A stretch of DNA of 6,768 nucleotides from an uncultured Burkholderiales bacterium. Lineage in GTDB: Bacteria; Pseudomonadota; Gammaproteobacteria; Burkholderiales; Burkholderiaceae_C. Position 1 is the stretch's first letter, and the number at the start of each line of letters is the position of its first letter. The stretch is taken from NCBI GenBank assembly GCA_903926695.1, contig CAIYKK010000259.1:1-6768 (forward strand), given 5' to 3'. The notes below the pieces were generated by a model that searched no databases, was not told the origin of the DNA, and worked only from the letters and a program-made list of their open reading frames with translations. The translations under genes and the position numbers were made by a program. Positions 5,311 to 6,768 of this stretch are shown piece by piece.

Positions 5311-6504
5311 CTACAGGAAACCGGCCTTGCGCATCCGTGTGACCCAGGCGGGGCGCTTGCCGTGACTGGCCATCAGCCGCTCCAGGCCGGGCCGGAACTC
5401 ATCCTTGCGCCCGGCCAGCGCCAGCGCATCAGCCAGCTCCTGAACGGCCTGCTGGGCTTTTTCATACGCCCCGCCCGTCCCCTGCTGCAATGTCTGGTCA
5501 ATCTGCGCCCATATGTCATCAGCGCGTGCGGCCACCTCGGCCAGATGCTTGTCACATGCGGCGCGCTGCCTAGCCGCCAGCGCCTGACGGTCACGCTTCT
5601 CGCGCTCAAGGCGGATGCGCTCGACTTCATGGTAAATCTCTTCAATCTGCGCCACCGTGCGGCGCTCGGGCGAGGCGGTGCCCGGCGTCTGCTGCGCCCG
5701 CTGCCAGGCCAGAAAGCGCCCCAGCACACCGCGCTCGGCCTCCGGGCCGCGCTGCTGCAGCAGCAGGCGCAGGGTTTCACGCATCTGAGCCGGGGTTTGC
5801 AGCGCCAGCCAAGCGTCCATGACGGGCGTGGTATTAGTTGAACCCGCCAGATCGACGCTGTTGGCCGCTGCAGCCGTCAGCCAGTCAGGCGGTATTTCCA
5901 GAAATTCCGCCAGCGCCATCTGGGCGGGCGTGAGGGTTTTCAGCCCGGCAGGCAGCGGTGGCTCAATATCCTCATCGCCGATTTCTTCACTGCCGACGCG
6001 GGCCAGCCAGCCCAGGTAGAGCGGGCGCGTGTCGCCGCGCAGCAGCTCATCGCGTAAGGGTAGCAGCCGGGCCATCCAGCCCGAGCCACCGTCATCTTCA
6101 TCTTCTTCCAAGTCGCGTTCAGAGTCGCCAGAGTCGTCGTTGGCACTCCAGTCCAGAATCCAGTGCGTTGGCGTGGCGGTGGCGGTAAAGGCGTCGCCAT
6201 AGCCGGTTTCTTCTGCTGCAACGGAGGGCTGCAAAAAGTCAGCCAGCGCCGCCTCATCCAGGGCGGCCAGCGGCAGACGCAGCATGAAGCTGGCGCTGCC
6301 CCAGTTGGAAAAATACACATGGGCATCGAAGTAGCGCTGCATCCAGTCCAGCGGGTCGCCCTTGAGATCGCCCCAGTGGTATTCATTGATAAAGCCACTC
6401 GCCGTGATTCTGGCGCGCGTGGAGCGGGCGCGCAGTTCGGCCTGCTGCTGCGCGCTCAGAGGCTGATCAACGGCGGCAAATTCGTAGTATTGGTATTCGC
6501 TCAT
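5311..6504 (-). CDS. Conserved-type protein of unknown function (397 aa) with acidic linker and C-terminal helical region
   Basis: Function unknown. The N-terminus MSEYQYYEF, then STRARI (28-33) and FINEYHWGDLKGDP (38-51), looks like a conserved soluble domain I have seen in unnamed proteins of many bacteria; no enzyme motif is evident. Residues 122-140 are strongly acidic (DDSGD, DLEEDEDD) and probably form a flexible linker. A central region (142-205) has LYLGWLARVG at 162-171 and a Leu/Pro-rich stretch. Residues 283-340 are charged and probably coiled coil, rich in Glu, Arg, Lys and Ala. The C-terminus (346-397, with AYEKAQQAVQELADAL, GRKDEF and KRPAWVTRMRKAGFL) resembles, from memory, the tail that follows SWIM zinc-finger domains in some bacterial proteins; this protein has no Cys/His zinc motif itself. 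There is no signal peptide or membrane segment. No clear ribosome-binding site precedes the ATG at 6504; an in-frame TAA at 6537-6535 prevents a longer start. It is 14 bp upstream of rsuA and next to an integrase gene. Confidence 0.8.
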   Translation of the reverse strand: MSEYQYYEFAAVDQPLSAQQQAELRARSTRARITASGFINEYHWGDLKGDPLDWMQRYFDAHVYFSNWGSASFMLRLPLAALDEAALADFLQPSVAAEETGYGDAFTATATPTHWILDWSANDDSGDSERDLEEDEDDGGSGWMARLLPLRDELLRGDTRPLYLGWLARVGSEEIGDEDIEPPLPAGLKTLTPAQMALAEFLEIPPDWLTAAAANSVDLAGSTNTTPVMDAWLALQTPAQMRETLRLLLQQRGPEAERGVLGRFLAWQRAQQTPGTASPERRTVAQIEEIYHEVERIRLEREKRDRQALAARQRAACDKHLAEVAARADDIWAQIDQTLQQGTGGAYEKAQQAVQELADALALAGRKDEFRPGLERLMASHGKRPAWVTRMRKAGFL

Positions 6505-6519
6505 GGGAAATTTTCGAGG

Positions 6520-6538
6520 GTAAAAACGATAGTTTTAC
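6520..6538. repeat. Perfect inverted repeat GTAAAA-N7-TTTTAC between integrase and the unknown gene
   Basis: GTAAAA (6520-6525) and TTTTAC (6533-6538) are exact reverse complements separated by 7 nt. The repeat is AT-rich inside GC-rich surroundings, ends 5 bases from the integrase stop and begins 15 bases before the ATG of the 397-residue gene. It could be an operator, a weak terminator for the integrase transcript, or a recombination-related site. The sequence alone does not decide. Confidence 0.45.
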
Positions 6539-6543
6539 ACGGC

Positions 6544-6768
6544 TCAGGCCACGCATGCCGCCTTGAACTGGATTACTTCGCCGCCTGCGGCCAGCTTGTC
6601 CAGGTAATCGGCCCACGTCTGAATCTGGTCAAACCGTTGCTTGAGGTACTGGGTGCGGTTGTAGCTTCGCCCGTTCGCGTCCTTCACGGCGTGGGCCAAG
6701 TTCGTCTCAATGACCAGCGGGTCAAGGTCTAGCTGATCTACCAGCATGGTGCGGGCGCTGGCCCTGAA
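6544..6768 (-). CDS. Tyrosine recombinase (phage/island integrase), C-terminal 74 residues, 5' part beyond the window
   Basis: The frame enters from the right edge and stops at TGA 6546-6544. The visible residues begin FRASARTMLVDQL, which fits the end of the HGFR-type HxxR box of tyrosine recombinases (Arg at visible residue 2), then NLAH (His26) and GRSYNR with the likely nucleophile Tyr36, followed by the helix QRFDQIQTWADYLDKL. This spacing and the ADYLD ending are typical of P4-type integrases of genomic islands and prophages. The last catalytic residues and C-terminus look intact, with no frameshift in the visible part. It marks a mobile element at or just beyond the right edge. A start can be placed at ATG 6747, but the homology continues upstream of it, so that is not the true start. 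Confidence 0.85.
   Translation of the reverse strand, partial: FRASARTMLVDQLDLDPLVIETNLAHAVKDANGRSYNRTQYLKQRFDQIQTWADYLDKLAAGGEVIQFKAACVA

Overview
The window is high-GC DNA that looks like a betaproteobacterium, most likely Burkholderiales and probably Comamonadaceae. The basis is GC-rich third codon positions, very long antisense shadow frames and the style of the encoded proteins; this is a judgement from the sequence, not a database match. Every convincing gene is on the minus strand, so transcription runs from right to left.

Reading in the direction of transcription: the right edge (6544-6768) holds the last 74 codons of a tyrosine recombinase (phage or island integrase). A 39-bp gap with a perfect inverted repeat follows, then a 397-residue conserved-type protein of unknown function (5311-6504). 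Fourteen bases later comes an RsuA-family 16S rRNA pseudouridine synthase (4535-5296). A 281-bp stretch without a convincing gene separates this pair from a tight three-gene cluster: an exported seven-bladed beta-propeller protein of the YncE/YVTN type (3237-4253), an exported polysaccharide-deacetylase-fold protein (2438-3253, overlapping the previous gene by 17 bp) and a membrane di-iron hydroxylase of the sterol desaturase family (1455-2414, 23 bp further on). After a 64-bp spacer containing two mutually exclusive hairpins comes an EI24/CysZ-type membrane protein with a proline/alanine-rich tail (419-1390). Sixteen bases later starts a CinA/MoaB-type molybdopterin-binding-domain protein (1-402), which is cut by the left edge.

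The left part (1-4253) reads as one or two operons. Two exported proteins and one membrane hydroxylase, tightly coupled, suggest an envelope or lipid/polysaccharide task, but no substrate can be read from the sequence. The right part (rRNA modification gene, unknown gene, integrase end) looks like a chromosome-to-mobile-element junction whose exact boundary is not visible. The points most worth following are the unknown 397-residue protein beside the integrase, the altered metal-site motif in the deacetylase, and the coupled propeller-deacetylase-hydroxylase cluster. I see no RNA gene, CRISPR array or intact insertion sequence.
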